A stretch of DNA of 64,000 bases from Rhynchopus euleeides (Eukaryota; Euglenozoa; Diplonemea; Diplonemida; Diplonemidae). Below the pieces are notes generated by a model. That model did not search any database. It saw only the letters and a program-made list of their open reading frames with translations, and was not told where the DNA came from. Shown here in pieces: positions 1-8,962 of this stretch; the stretch's first letter is position 1; each line of letters opens with the position of its first letter. The position numbers were made by a program, and so were the translations under genes. The DNA is taken from NCBI GenBank assembly GCA_963210315.1, contig OY723313.1, positions 310,001-374,000 of the forward strand, read 5' to 3'.

Positions 1-1210
1 GGGTCCCCTGCAGGGCAGCAACCTCCTCGCGTATCGCATCGCAGAACCCCTGCGCTGAGAGCGGTGTGACAGGCTCGGGCCGGACATAGGTCCCCGAAGG
101 GGACCGGAAGTTCTCCGAGCCCGGGATAAAGGGGCTCGAGCTGAGGAGCTTCGCCCGCCCCCCAGTGTGCTCCTGCAGGCCTTTGTAGAGCTGGAACACA
201 GGGAACCCCTGCGCCAAGCCGTCGCCATCCCGCGTGGTGTAGGCTACCACAGCCCTGTCGGGCATCTTCAGCAACCCGAGGGGTGGCAGAGGGGGTGGGC
301 CAGGCGGCGGGGCAGGGAGCTGCTCCCGCGTGGCAGCTGCATCGCCTGTGTCACCCCCGTGGAGCCCGTTTGCCGCGGCGTTAGGGGGGAGGAGGGTGAC
401 CTCAAACCCGTCCTGGCCACCCCTGGGCTGCCGGAGCGCCTCGCGGAGCGTTTCGGGGGATCCGACGTCTGTTCCATCCACCGCAACCAAGGCGGAGTGC
501 TTCTCCACGCCTGCAGTGTCCGCAGGGCTCCCCGGGACGACGTCCACAACAACAAGGTGCCCCCTCACGCTTTTACACACCATGCCGAGGGAAGGGGAAA
601 TGCTGGCCTGGCCTCCAGGCGAAGGTTTGATCCTCTTCTTCACAAGCCCCGCGTAGTGAGACTGCGCGACACCACCCCGGATTGCGGCAAACGCAGCAGG
701 GACGCTGTGTGTCACCGAGACCCCCGAGGTCCCCCTTGAGAAAAGAGAGCAGGCATCTCCTTGGATGGGCTTCCCGGACTGGCTCTCGCTGAGGCGGATG
801 AGGAGCTGGGCGATGAAGTCGAGGCTGCGGTCCGCCTGCCTTTGCTCCCCGCGGGGGGGTTCCTGGAGGAAGATGGTGTCATGAGGGAGGTGGAGTGCGA
901 TGAGCCCCTCAGGGGGGAGCAGCTGCGGCTCTGCGGGGAACTCCACGGATTCGTTGTTGTCGATAACAGAGACCCCGCTGATGCTGTCGAGCCCGGCGAT
1001 TCGGTGGATTTTCTCGTCCTTCATGAGGACAACACCCTGCCCGTCGAGCACCCCGAAGAATACTTTGGTCCGCTCCCCGGAGCTGCTGACGAGGTAAACC
1101 TCTTGTGCGAAACGCAGCCCCAGCTTTCCCTCAAAGCTTGCGGACATCATGTCTTTCCCGCCTCTTTCCTCAAGGAAATGCGTCATCTTCTCCTGGCGTT
1201 GAGAAGACAT
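1..1210 (-). CDS. PDZ-domain protein, C-terminus cut by window edge
   Basis: The minus strand stays open from an ATG at 1208-1210 to the first base, giving at least 403 residues with no stop. Residues about 25-150 form a beta-rich segment that could be a PH-like fold, but I see no diagnostic motif. Residues about 205-275 read as a PDZ domain, with a Gly-Met-Val carboxylate-binding-type strand and a 'GSPADTAGV' turn typical of PDZ and HtrA-type domains. A proline-rich linker (PAPPPGPPPLPPLG) follows, then a region rich in Ser and Pro. This suggests a membrane- or scaffold-associated adaptor; no catalytic motif is seen. A second in-frame Met nine residues in is an alternative start. Upstream DNA is C-rich and looks like leader. 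The open plus-strand frames over the same bases are antisense shadows. Confidence 0.75.
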   Translation of the reverse strand, partial: MSSQRQEKMTHFLEERGGKDMMSASFEGKLGLRFAQEVYLVSSSGERTKVFFGVLDGQGVVLMKDEKIHRIAGLDSISGVSVIDNNESVEFPAEPQLLPPEGLIALHLPHDTIFLQEPPRGEQRQADRSLDFIAQLLIRLSESQSGKPIQGDACSLFSRGTSGVSVTHSVPAAFAAIRGGVAQSHYAGLVKKRIKPSPGGQASISPSLGMVCKSVRGHLVVVDVVPGSPADTAGVEKHSALVAVDGTDVGSPETLREALRQPRGGQDGFEVTLLPPNAAANGLHGGDTGDAAATREQLPAPPPGPPPLPPLGLLKMPDRAVVAYTTRDGDGLAQGFPVFQLYKGLQEHTGGRAKLLSSSPFIPGSENFRSPSGTYVRPEPVTPLSAQGFCDAIREEVAALQGT

Positions 1211-2342
1211 ACCCGCCCTATATCACACCCCCCCCCCACCCGAGGGAGAGAGAGAGAGAGAAAAAAAACTCCCCGTCACCACTGCCCTCCCCCCCTCCAA
1301 ACTATAATGGGGAGGGGAGGGGCTTCCGGCACACCTCAACCCTCAACCCCCCTTCCCACCTCTAAGGCCCCGACCACCCGCCGCGCTCCCCACGGCACCC
1401 CCCCCCCCCGCCACCGCCCCCCAGTAGGGGGTGGGCGGAGGTGGGGTGGGGTGGGGGGTGGTGTGTGTGTGTGTGTGGTGTGTAGAGGGGTGGAGTGGGT
1501 GTCAGGGCTGACGGGGTGTCAAAGCACCCGTCGAGCCCCACACACACACACACACACCCTTCCCTCACCCCCCCCCCGCCCCTGTGTTTTGGGGGGGAGT
1601 GGGGTGGGGGGGTGGGTGGGTGGTGGGTGGTGTGTGTGCCTGGGAGGGAGTGGGTGTTTGTGTGACGGATGGGTGGGTTCAAGCACCCGGGCTTCCCACT
1701 GGTTACCCACGTCAGTACTGTCCGGGCCTGCTGGAGATTAACTTCTCTTTGGTGTGTGAGGGATGGGCGATGATCCCGCTGGTGGGTAGGCAGCATTCGG
1801 CAGGAGGTGGACAAGCGCCTAAGACCGGTTTGCGTCCGATGAGAAGCTCATCGAAAAGGCCTTGAATATTGTCAAGGAGAAGAAGTGGATGGCCTCCGCC
1901 AAGAAGTGGGAATTCAAGAGCCAGGTGTAACATTCGTCTGCATGTCTGCCTGGCACCGAACATTAGCAGGAGGTTGGACAGGGATTCCCTCTTGCAAACC
2001 GCCTCCATAGCCGTCCGCGTCGTGGGTGCCAAACGCAATCGTTATCAGGATTCCCACCGCACTGGGGCGCAGCAAAGCGACACTTCATGCCGTCAGAGGG
2101 ATAGGGGGGGGGGGTAGTGAAATCGAATTTGAAGGGAGCACAAGAATGATCGCCCTTCACTCGTTATGCAGGGGGAGAGGAGGGGGGGGGGGATTGGGCG
2201 GTGGGCGATAGGGATGAGATACAGAAGACCCTCTCCTGTGCGTGCGCCGTGTCACAACCTCAAAGCCCCCCCCCCCCCCCAACCCCCAGCCCACATCCCC
2301 ACCCCCCACACCCCTCACCCGCAACCAAAGGAAACGACCCCA
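1211..2342. other. Gene-free stretch, simple-sequence rich
   Basis: It holds purine tracts (GAGAGA near 1250), several homopolymer C/G runs, and facing (GT)n and (CA)n tracts near 1461-1475 and 1540-1556. The only coding-like piece is the short relic at 1826-1930. No other gene is supported. Confidence 0.6.
1826..1930 (+). pseudogene. Possible 3-prime end of a decayed gene
   Basis: A 34-codon open tail ends in TAA at 1928-1930 and is rich in Lys, Glu and Trp (for example KEKKWMASAKKWEFKSQV), unlike the surrounding simple sequence. Immediately upstream, another frame reads a similar charged stretch (SIRQEVDKRL) that stops where this frame begins. One indel near 1820-1827 would join them, so this may be a frameshifted gene end. 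No start, intron or family is recognised. It is the only plus-strand candidate in single-copy DNA. Confidence 0.25.
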
Positions 2343-2789
2343 TCAGTGCCACTTGATGCTGCACACAAATCACTGTACATCCCAGGGCGCCTTCCTTGTG
2401 AGAATAGCGGAACCTCTGCGTTGCAGTTTGGTGGTTGAGGCCGGTGACTCACTTTGGTGACTGTGCTTCCTTCCCCCTAGAGTCGAGAGACTTGAGCTCG
2501 ACCAGATCCAGGTCGACCTGGTGCTGTGTGGCTCCCGTGTGGTATCTCCTTGCTTCCTCGCACACATACACGTGGTTCCTCGCCACGGATGCCCACCAAG
2601 TGAACCCGAAACATATCACGGGCCCCGACGACCCTTTCGAGATGTCATAGCCGCAAGCCCGCAAACCCGATCGCATTCGCAAGGTGTTCGTCTCTGAGAG
2701 ATCAGGCTCGGCCCAGCCTCCCGCGAGGTGTGAACCGATATGCCCAGCCCCGTACGCGCAAGCTTGGCTCCAAGACCAGGCACAAGCCA

Positions 2790-2850
2790 CAGGGGGGTCT
2801 GGGGGGCGGAGCCCCCCAGCCGCCGGAGGCCACGGTAGTGAACATCTGTT
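2790..2850 (-). repeat. 60-bp hairpin module, reference entry for 15 copies
   Basis: A dispersed repeat about 60 bp long begins CAGGGGGGTCTGGGGGG and ends GTGAACATCTGTT. Its middle forms a perfect 9-bp stem (CTGGGGGGC with GCCCCCCAG) around a 3-base loop. Copies in this orientation: 2790-2850, 3822-3883, 8465-8523, 22446-22504, 23799-23859, 31131-31191, 31302-31360, 60296-60356, 61279-61339. Reverse orientation: 3271-3331, 3437-3495, 4513-4572, 4670-4730, 5293-5352, 5452-5512. Copies differ at only a few positions while their flanks differ completely. All six frames are open through the module, so its translations carry no weight. Ten of the fifteen lie inside CAGGG/CAGTG-ended elements. Confidence 0.9.
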
Positions 2851-3048
2851 GGTTTGAGCTCGAGAGCAGCCTCTCACACCACCGCCCTCCGACCCCCCTC
2901 TCCACCCCAGGCCTCTGGCTAATTCGGGTCGAACGTTAAGTTTCTCCGTGCGGGGGGGGGAGGGGGGGGGGGGGCTACCCTACCCTACCCTAGGGTTGGG
3001 GCCGCCGGGGTCCCAGATTTTTTGGTAATTTCCAGGTGTGGGTAGGGG

Positions 3049-3626
3049 CAGTGGTTACGCTCCGCATGCGGAACATGCGGATTTCCGTAGGGTATTTTTT
3101 TTGGCGAAATCCGTACGTACGGTTTCCACATGCGGATTTCCGCATGTGCCTGGGTAATTTTCCCCGCCTCCCCCTCCGAACGTCAACCAAGCGTCAAACC
3201 ATATACACTGGGGCGACGCTAAACTAGCGTTACACCGGGTCGATGGTCGACGTCGATGAGGTTTTGCAGGAACAGATGCTCACTACCGTGGCCTCCGGCG
3301 GCTGGGGGGCTCCGCCCCCCAGACCCCCCTGTAGTGTGCGTCTCGTACTCCGATCTCATAAGGTCAGGGAATCCAACCACTCCAGTAGTCTCAGGAGGAC
3401 GCAGCCAATTCACACAGAATCTGTACGACCACAATGAACAGATGTTCACTACCGTGGCCTCCGGTGGCTGGGGGCTCCGCCCCCCAGACCCCCCATGTAG
3501 CGTGTGCCCGCCTAGTGACCAAGTCCTGGGTGGGTGCCGTCCGCAATAATTTTCAACTGAAAAAAACGGCACGTGCGGTTTTCCGTATGTAATTGTTTTT
3601 GCGTTTCCAAAACTGCGTAACCACTG
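3049..3626. mobile_element. Non-autonomous hAT-like element, TSD GGTAGGGG
   Basis: The ends are inverted copies of CAGTGGTTACGC. The 8-bp direct repeat GGTAGGGG flanks it exactly at 3041-3048 and 3627-3634. The 578-bp body carries two hairpin modules in plus orientation (3271, 3437) and a palindromic run of CATGCGGAA/TTCCGCATG motifs near 3065-3150. It has no coding frame. The 8-bp duplication and CAG...CTG ends are as known for hAT transposons; mobilisation by an absent transposase is inferred. Confidence 0.85.
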
Positions 3627-3665
3627 GGTAGGGGGACCTTTTCGAATTTTTTTTCGAGGGGTGCC

Positions 3666-4125
3666 CAGTGATTTTCCTCTCCGCTGAAAATCTCAAAAAT
3701 GCCGGCGAAAAAAATTTTTCTCACCCGGAAAATTTTTTCTCGGGCGCGCTTCGCGCGCCCGAGACTACGCGGAGATGGCCAGTCGCATACGCCCAAGGAC
3801 TTGCGAGACAGGCACACGCGACAGGGGGGGTCTGGGGGGCGGAGCCCCCCAGCCGCCGGAGGCCACGGTAGTGAACATCTGTTCTTTGCAGCCACCCTCT
3901 GCAGGTCTTGTCCTGCCAATCTGTGACTGCTTGGTGGGGCTCACAGAGCAGGCCCTCCCATTTTTTTCCTGGGCCTGATTTTTTTTCCTCCAGGACCTCT
4001 CCCCAGACCCCCTGAAAAATTCCCACCAAAAACCCCCGTGGCGAAAAAACTTTTTTCGCCGGACGATTTTTCCAGAGATTTTTTTTTGCGAAATTTTATT
4101 TTTTCGCCACGGGGGAAAATCACTG
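3666..4125. mobile_element. Non-autonomous hAT-like element, TSD GGGGTGCC
   Basis: The ends are inverted copies of CAGTGATTTTCC. The 8-bp repeat GGGGTGCC flanks it at 3658-3665 and 4126-4133. The 460-bp body has long A and T runs, a GC hairpin with a TTC loop near 3742-3763, and one hairpin module at 3822-3883. It starts 32 bp beyond the target duplication of the neighbouring 3049 element. It encodes nothing. Confidence 0.88.
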
Positions 4126-4390
4126 GGGGTGCCCATCAGGCCTGTGCCTAAGTCGGATGTAGATGTAAGGGTCGGCCTCAGGGAAAAAAAGTTCCCACTT
4201 TTTTCTTCCCATATTTTTAGTGGGGGTTTTTTTGGGGGGTTTTTAGGATTTTTTTTGGGGGGGGGATATGTCTGGCCTTTTTTGGGCACGCTCCGCACCC
4301 CCGCTGACACGGGTGCTGTGCTGAGTGCCGTCCTGCAGCTGCTCGCGACCACGGTGCTCGTGGCCGCGGGTGGCTGTTTGGGCCGAATTA

Positions 4391-4426
4391 TTGTACAGCC
4401 TCCGTGAATAATCGGAGGCTGTGCAA
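4391..4426. repeat. 14-bp stem hairpin
   Basis: TTGTACAGCCTCCG pairs with CGGAGGCTGTGCAA across an 8-base loop, with 13 of 14 positions Watson-Crick and the other a G-T pair. It lies in the centre of the inverted-repeat region. No T-run marks it as a terminator and its role is unknown. Confidence 0.5.
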
Positions 4427-4867
4427 GAACTCGGAAGTGACGACGAAGACGAGGCCACGGGCGACCTCCCACGGGATGGCATCGCCCAGAGGCTTGCTCT
4501 CGAGCTCAAACCAACAGATGTTCACTACCGTGGCCTCCGGCGGCTGGGGGGCTCCGCCCCCCAGACCCCCCTGTGGCGTGTCTTTGCGCGACAATTTATC
4601 GTCCCCCCATGCGACATCCTATCTGTCAGTTGTGTTGTACTTGAGCGTATGCGACTATGGAGCCAGGCCAACGGACGTTCGCTACCGTGGCCTCCGGCGG
4701 CTGGGGGGCTCCGCCCCCCAGACCCCCCTGTGGCTTGTGCCTGGTCTTGGAGCCAAGTCCTTGCGCGTACGGGGCTGTGGCATATCGGTTCCAGCACCCT
4801 CGCGGGAGGCTCCCATATCAGGCGAGATCCTGTAAAACAAAACGCAAAAAAAAAGAGACCCCCAGCC

Positions 4868-5235
4868 AGGCGTGTATCTATTTCACGGAATGAAAATAGG
4901 AATTTGGGGAAAAAATATTTTTTTGCACTATTTTTTGCACTTTTTTCCTTTGGATTTTATTGTGACCCTACTTGGTATTGGCAGAATTTTTTTATGTTCC
5001 CGGTCTTGGATGTGCTCAAACATTCAAAAGAACACATTTTCCGTGGCCAAAAAATTTTTTGCACCCGGAGGTGGGGATGGGGGTGGTGGTCACTACTTTT
5101 TTGCACCATTTTCCTTTGGGTTTTATTGTGACCCTACTTGGCATTGGCAGAATTCTTTTATGTTCCCGGTCTTGGATGTGCTCAAACAGTCAAAAGAACA
5201 CATTTTCCGGGTGCAAAAAAATGTTGCACCTGGGG
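4868..5235. repeat. Internally duplicated repeat with an inverted copy at 7703-8087
   Basis: Two tandem versions of a block (about 4935-5065 and 5110-5235) share TTTTATTGTGACCCTACTTG and TGTTCCCGGTCTTGGATGTG. The left end begins near CAGGCGTGTATC and the right end closes in a CACCTG context. Reading frames through it are shadows. CAG..CTG ends hint at the same element class, but I find no matching target duplication. Confidence 0.6.
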
Positions 5236-5972
5236 CGTGGAGAGGGGGGTCGGAGGGCGGTGGTGTGAGAGGCTTGCTCTCGAGCTCAAACCAACAGATG
5301 TTCACTACCGTGGCCTCCGGCGGCTGGGGGGCTCCGCCCCCCAGACCCCCCTGTGGCGTGTCTTTGCGCGACAATTTATCGTCCCCCCATGCGACATGTG
5401 CTATCTGTCAGTTGTGTTGTACTTGAGCGTATGCGACTATGGAGCCAGGCCAACAGACGTTCGCTACCGTGGCCTCCGGCGGCTGGGGGGCTCCGCCCCC
5501 CACACCCCCCTGTGGCATGTGCCTGGTCTTGGAGCCAAGCCCTTGCGCGTACGGGGCTGCGGCATGTCGGTTCCAGCACCCTCGCGGGAGGCTGGGCCCG
5601 AGCACTGATCTCTAAGAGACGAACCACCTTGCGAATGCGATCGGGTTTGCGGGCTTGCGGCCATGACATCTCGAAAGGGTCGTCGTGGGCCCGTGATCAT
5701 GTTTCGGGTTCGACTTGGTGGGCATCCGTGGCGATTCGCGGAACCACGTGTATGTGTGCGAGGAAGCAAAGAGATAACACACCAGGAGCCACGCAGCACC
5801 AGGTCGACCTGGATCTGATCGAGCTCAGGGGGAAGGAAGCACAGTCACCAAAGTGATATCACCGCCGGCCTCAACCACCAAACTGCAACCGCAGAAGTTC
5901 CGCTATTCTCACAAGGGAAGGCGCCCTGGGATGTAGCAGTGATTTGTGTGCAGCGCCATCAAGTGACACTGA

Positions 5973-6480
5973 CCGCCTTGAACAGAGAGGTAGTGTACAG
6001 ATGGCGATCAGTGAGAGGGCGTGCTGTGTCCTTCCACTTCCCCATCTACCTCCATTCGTTCACCGTTGTTGATAGCGATTTTTTCGCCATTTTTTCGAAT
6101 CGTATGCATCGGTCAGGCCGAGTGAATCAAAATAGCGCAAAAATCACACCAAAATCTGTGTCTGAGGCACAGAAATCGTGCAAAAAAGCACCCAAAAAAA
6201 GTGCAAAAAAACCAAAATAGGATTTCGAAAATCGGCCAAAATACCCCCAAAATAGAGCCACACCTGCCCCCAGCCCAGCTGTGAATTGGTTGTGTGCAAA
6301 TGCAGCAAAAGAACGCGTTTTTGCGCTGAAATACCATGTTCTGGGCTAAAAAAAGGGACCAGCGCCGAAGGAAAAAAAGTGGGAAAAAAGTTGGGTGTAA
6401 ACTCTCGTTTTTGACGATTTTTGGCCATATTTAGGCACAGGCCTGGTGCCCATTTTGGCGATTTGGGCCCGATTTCGAGG
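5973..6480. other. Gene-free A-rich stretch
   Basis: It contains long runs of A with CAAAAAAGCACC-type motifs (6060-6400) and no supported gene. It leads directly into the telomere-like array at 6481. Confidence 0.6.
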
Positions 6481-6622
6481 GTTACGGGTGACCCTAGACC
6501 CTACCCTAGGGTTAGGGTGAGGGTTAACCCTAGACCCTACCCTACCCTAGGGTTAGGGTTAACCCTATACCCTACCCAACCCTAGGGTTAGGGTTGGGGT
6601 TAACCCTAGACCCTACCCTAGC
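6481..6622. repeat. Telomere-like degenerate array, left block
   Basis: Repeats of CCCTAA/TTAGGG type alternate orientation, with palindromic CCCTAGGG junctions and many CCCTACCC variants. Because orientation flips within the block, it is not a simple chromosome end. It abuts the gene fragment at 6613, whose stop codon lies in the first repeat. Confidence 0.85.
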
Positions 6623-7126
6623 TTCCGCCCCTCTGACATGGTGTCGGTTACTCTCTCCTTCATGTGTGTCGTAATGTTGTATTGATATTTTACGGTGGAC
6701 GGCATGCCCACTGCGATCTTGTGCATTTCATAAATAGCATAACGCAGTTTGCAGATACCCTCCAGATCCTTGCGGAGCTCAAGGTTTACGTACTCTCTTT
6801 TGTACGCGTGCCCGAGGGCCCGGGCCATGTCCCCCATACCCCCCCCGAGGTCCAGAATGACCCCATCCATGCTGTCATCGAAGACGCCCTTCACCGCCTC
6901 CACAATTGCCGGAGGAGACACCCTGTTTGTGGTGAGAAATGTGTTAACTATTACAGTAAAGACAAGAAGGATCAACATACCGATGCGTGGCGGTCTCCCA
7001 CGAACCCATCGAGGATGGGAACATATCACCTCCTTTCTCATCAATCACTTTCGTGATGAGGTGTGCGTTTACTGCACGACGCAGTGCCCCAAGCTGCGTG
7101 ATGCTCCGCAGCTCGCCGTTGAGCAC
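6613..7126 (-). pseudogene. Gene fragment with intron, methyltransferase-motif-like
   Basis: A coding-looking segment sits between two telomere-like arrays. Exon A (about 7126-6981) ends at a GTATGT donor; exon B (6922-6613) begins after a CAG acceptor. The 58-bp intron (6923-6980) joins in phase, giving ...SWETATHR then VSPPAIVEAVKG.... Exon B contains VILDLGGGMGDMARALGHAY, which resembles motif I of SAM-dependent methyltransferases; the family is not otherwise recognised. The frame runs upstream into the right array without a good Met (7126 is GTG), and the stop is supplied by TAG inside the left array. I therefore read it as a fragment missing both ends. The intact intron argues against a processed copy. 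Confidence 0.6.
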
Positions 7127-7133
7127 GGCGGAC

Positions 7134-7640
7134 CCTAGGGTTAGGGTTAACCCTAGACCCTACCCTAACCCTAGGGTTAGGGTAGGGTCTAGGGTCAACC
7201 CTAACCCTAGGGTTGGGTAGGGTCTGGGATCAACCCTGACCCTAACCCGAGGGTTGGGTAGGGTCTAGGGTTAACCCTAACCCTAACCCGAGGGTTGGGT
7301 AGGGTCTAGGGTCAACCCTAACCCTAACCCGAGGGTTGGGTAGGGTCTAGGGTTAACCCTAACCCTAGGGTCGGGCAGGGTCTTGGGTTAACCCCCAACC
7401 CTAACCCTAGGGTTGGGTAGGGTCCAGGGTTAACCCTAACCCTAACCCGAGGGTTGGGTAGGGTCTAGGGTTAACCCTGACCCTAACCCTAGGGTTGGGT
7501 AGGGTCTAGGGTCAACCCTGGCCCTGACCCCTGGGCTGGGTAGGGTCGTGTTGGGTCGGGTTATGGGTACCCAACCCTCACCCTAGGGTAGGGTTGGGTC
7601 GGGTTGTGGGTACCCCCGACGTGCTGTAGGGTAGGGTAGG
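7134..7640. repeat. Telomere-like degenerate array, right block
   Basis: About 500 bp of ~60-bp units such as CCCTAACCCGAGGGTTGGG then TAGGGTCTAGGGTTAA. The units mix TTAGGG with GGGTTGGG and GGGTC variants and flip strand every 20-30 bases. A short related block (about 2975-3000) lies beside a segment matching 7660-7700 in reverse, so these arrays travel with the repeat mosaic. Confidence 0.85.
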
Positions 7641-7702
7641 GCCCCCCCCCCCCTCCGGCCCAACGTTAAGTCCGGCCCCAGAATTAGCCAGAGGCCTGCT
7701 CC

Positions 7703-8087
7703 ACCCCCAGGTGCAAAATTTTTTGCATCCGGAAAATGTGTCTTTTGACTGTTTGAGCACATCCAAGACCGGGAACATAAAAACTTTCGGCCAATACCAA
7801 GTAGGGTCACAATAAAATCCAAAGGAAAAAAGTGCAAAAGTGTCACTTCAACTCTGCCGCTCTCTCTCTACTGTATGATACTTCGTTTGATGCGTTGACG
7901 CTTCCACACACACTTACGAACCCACTTGCCTGATGAAGGGGGTGGTGTGTAGAGCACGTTTGGCAGAGCTGAATGACACTTTCCGCGCGAAAGTCGTGTG
8001 CGTAAAAAAAATAGTGCAAAAAAATATTTTCCCCCCAAATTCCTATTTTCATTCCGTGAAATAGATACACGCCTGCTTATCAGCCTC
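7703..8087. repeat. Inverted copy of the 4868-5235 repeat, interrupted
   Basis: It matches the reverse complement of 4868-5235 but has one rather than two internal blocks. About 160 bp (near 7843-8005) with no counterpart interrupts it between GTGCAAAA motifs. The inserted piece has no recognised gene. Confidence 0.6.
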
Positions 8088-8114
8088 CGCTTCTTTTTTT
8101 TTGTTACAACAGGG

Positions 8115-8954
8115 CAGGGTGTTCGCTATCTCCCACCTTCCTCGGAGACTGTGGGAGAAAGGGGTAAAATTGCCGCTTCAAATTTTTTTCGCGCGCGCTT
8201 CGCGCGCGCGAAATCATGCAACATCGGCCCCTCGGACAAATTGCCTCAAGGGTCCAGACCAGGGTACTATATATGTTTGGCGCAAGGGGCCCGTTTCGCA
8301 GTTCGCGGCTGCAAAATGGAGATTTTGCGGCAATCAGTGAGTACTTCGGGAGTTGGTGACGAACCCAAAACAGGATCACGGACCGTCGACGAGACCCGTT
8401 CTCGAGAAGGAAGGGCACGGTCACATGCGCTCGTTAGTTCCTATTGGACAGACGTCACAGGTCACAGGGGGGTCTGGGGGGCGGAGCCCCCCAGCCGCCG
8501 GAGGCCACGGTAGTGAACATTTGTCAGCCTCGTCCCCGAGTCCGCTTCATAGTCGAACACCACATGCAGACAACGTGCACCTTGAGACAGCATGCTCAAG
8601 GGGTACATCGGCCTGGCGCCTGTGGCAGGCCACTATGCTCTTGGCTTCGGCCTCCTCTGGCCTTGACCATGCTGATACCGGCAATAGCTCCGACGGTCCC
8701 CAGCAGGTTCAGATCTCGCTTCTTTGGGATATTTCCGCTCCGTGCGAAGCGTGGTGGTATCAATTTGTACGAGAGGGTGCTGCCCTTCTCCTTCAGAACC
8801 CTTTCCCATCCGAGGCAAAAACTTCCGAGAAACCTTTTTTTATTTAATTTCTCCCCCTTGGGAGAAATGCCGGGGAGAGAGGTGGGAGAAGGGTTTTCCC
8901 AGAATCATTTTTTTAACGAAATAGGCCCCTATTTCTCCCCGAGCGAACGCCCTG
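8115..8954. mobile_element. Non-autonomous hAT-like element, TSD CAACAGGG
   Basis: The ends are CAGGGTGTTCGCT and, inverted, CAGGGCGTTCGCT. CAACAGGG flanks it exactly at 8107-8114 and 8955-8962. The 840-bp body has a very strong GC hairpin with a TTC loop near 8188-8212, one module at 8465-8523, and a stem of CTCCC/GGGAG motifs near the right end. No convincing frame is present. Confidence 0.88.
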
Positions 8955-8962
8955 CAACAGGG

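Larger units (their letters stand above)
2343..5972. repeat. Large inverted-repeat region with nested elements
   Basis: The left arm (about 2343-2912) reappears in reverse complement at about 5236-5972. Shared landmarks are a segment near CTGCACACAAATCACTG at the outer end, a block around a GAGCTCGA site, and the hairpin module followed by GAGCTCGAGAGCA. The arms are about 90% alike by eye and differ by small indels. The roughly 2.3-kb centre holds two complete hAT-like elements (3049-3626 and 3666-4125). It also holds a direct duplication of the arm's inner part (4480-4810 versus 5262-5590). No transposase frame is visible. It is probably a composite of transposon copies rather than one element. 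Confidence 0.65.

Noticed and set aside
761..1741. 326-codon plus-strand frame at the left edge
   Set aside because: Its first half is antisense to the PDZ gene, which runs off the window, and its second half is simple sequence.
3243..3549. Short proteins with GGWGAPPPRPP or GGLGGGAPQPPEATVV
   Set aside because: These are the module translated in different frames. All six frames are open and there is no start, family or codon bias.
6481..7640. A true chromosome end
   Set aside because: Repeats flip orientation, are degenerate, and are followed by ordinary sequence and genes on both sides.
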